From NCBI GenBank assembly GCA_014381825.1, contig JACNKX010000131.1, positions 1 to 50,964 of the forward strand: a stretch of 50,964 nucleotides of DNA, given 5' to 3'. Under the pieces are notes generated by a model. The model saw only the letters and a program-made list of their open reading frames with translations. It had not been told where the DNA came from and did not search any database. Below, piece by piece: positions 50,961-50,964 of the stretch. The first letter of the stretch is position 1, and every line of letters begins with the position of its first letter. The translations under genes were made by a program, and so were the position numbers. This stretch comes from Planctomycetota bacterium. Its GTDB lineage: Bacteria > Planctomycetota > Planctomycetia > Pirellulales > Pirellulaceae.

Positions 50961-50964
50961 CGCT

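Larger units (their letters stand above)
32112..50961 (+). mobile_element. Tn7-like element with Ku, ubiquitin-like cargo and end repeats
   Basis: The element is inferred from a tnsA-tnsB-tnsC-tniQ operon (32876-38762) led by a ku gene, cargo genes read in the same direction (38836-50749), and repeat-rich sequence from 50778 to the window end that resembles the TnsB-binding ends of Tn7-like transposons. The Ku-side boundary is not located; it should lie between 31195 and 32112 but shows no matching repeats. The cargo-side tip may lie a few bases past the window. There is no Cas gene, so this is not a CRISPR-associated transposon in the visible part. Whether region 46.6-50.7 kb belongs to the same element is inferred from continuity only. 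Confidence 0.6.

Overview
The window looks like a planctomycete (Planctomycetota, Pirellulales-like) chromosome fragment. The left part carries the family signature of that phylum: a DUF1553/PSD1 plus DUF1501 pair, many Tat- or Sec-exported beta-propeller proteins of the sialidase and family-32/43-like type, a ceramidase-like protein with a LamG tail, a TolB-like propeller and a metal-dependent amidohydrolase. No rRNA, tRNA or CRISPR array was seen.

Region 1 (1-31.2 kb) is a catabolic neighbourhood. It has a partial PSD1 protein and its DUF1501 partner, an epoxide hydrolase-like enzyme, and about eight secreted five- or six-bladed propeller proteins. Five of these share a C-terminal beta-sandwich module of about 90 residues. 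Between them lie scars of past rearrangement: a phytanoyl-CoA dioxygenase fragment fused to the tail of a REP-associated Y1 transposase with a REP-like double hairpin behind it, the N-terminal piece of a tyrosine recombinase, a beta-helix gene with a large internal deletion, and a 63-nt palindromic repeat lying inside the start of the DUF1501 gene.

Region 2 (31.2-38.8 kb) starts with about 0.9 kb without a credible gene. It is followed by a tightly overlapping operon that encodes a bacterial Ku-like DNA-end-binding protein, a TnsA-like PDDEXK endonuclease, a TnsB-like DDE transposase, a TnsC/TniB-like AAA+ regulator and a long TniQ/TnsD-like targeting protein. This is a Tn7-like transposition machine with an unusual Ku subunit in the lead position.

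Region 3 (38.8-46.5 kb) is the likely cargo. Its first half encodes two small membrane-associated proteins, DUF1257 (Ycf35-like), DUF2997, a Ycf46-like AAA+ ATPase and two uncharacterised proteins. Its second half encodes a compact ubiquitin-like conjugation system: a beta-grasp modifier, an E2-like protein fused to a cysteine-rich RING-like tail, a JAMM/JAB peptidase and an E1-like ThiF protein. The block ends at a strong stem-loop terminator.

Region 4 (46.5-50.96 kb) has a phage-type repressor behind a perfect dyad operator, then four unrecognised genes. The window ends in six copies of a 16-bp motif (consensus TGACAACCTTTGTGTC). These resemble the TnsB-binding repeats at the ends of Tn7-like elements, so the window probably stops at or just inside the cargo-side end of the element. 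No matching repeats were found on the Ku side. Product names rest on motif recognition by eye; no database search was run.
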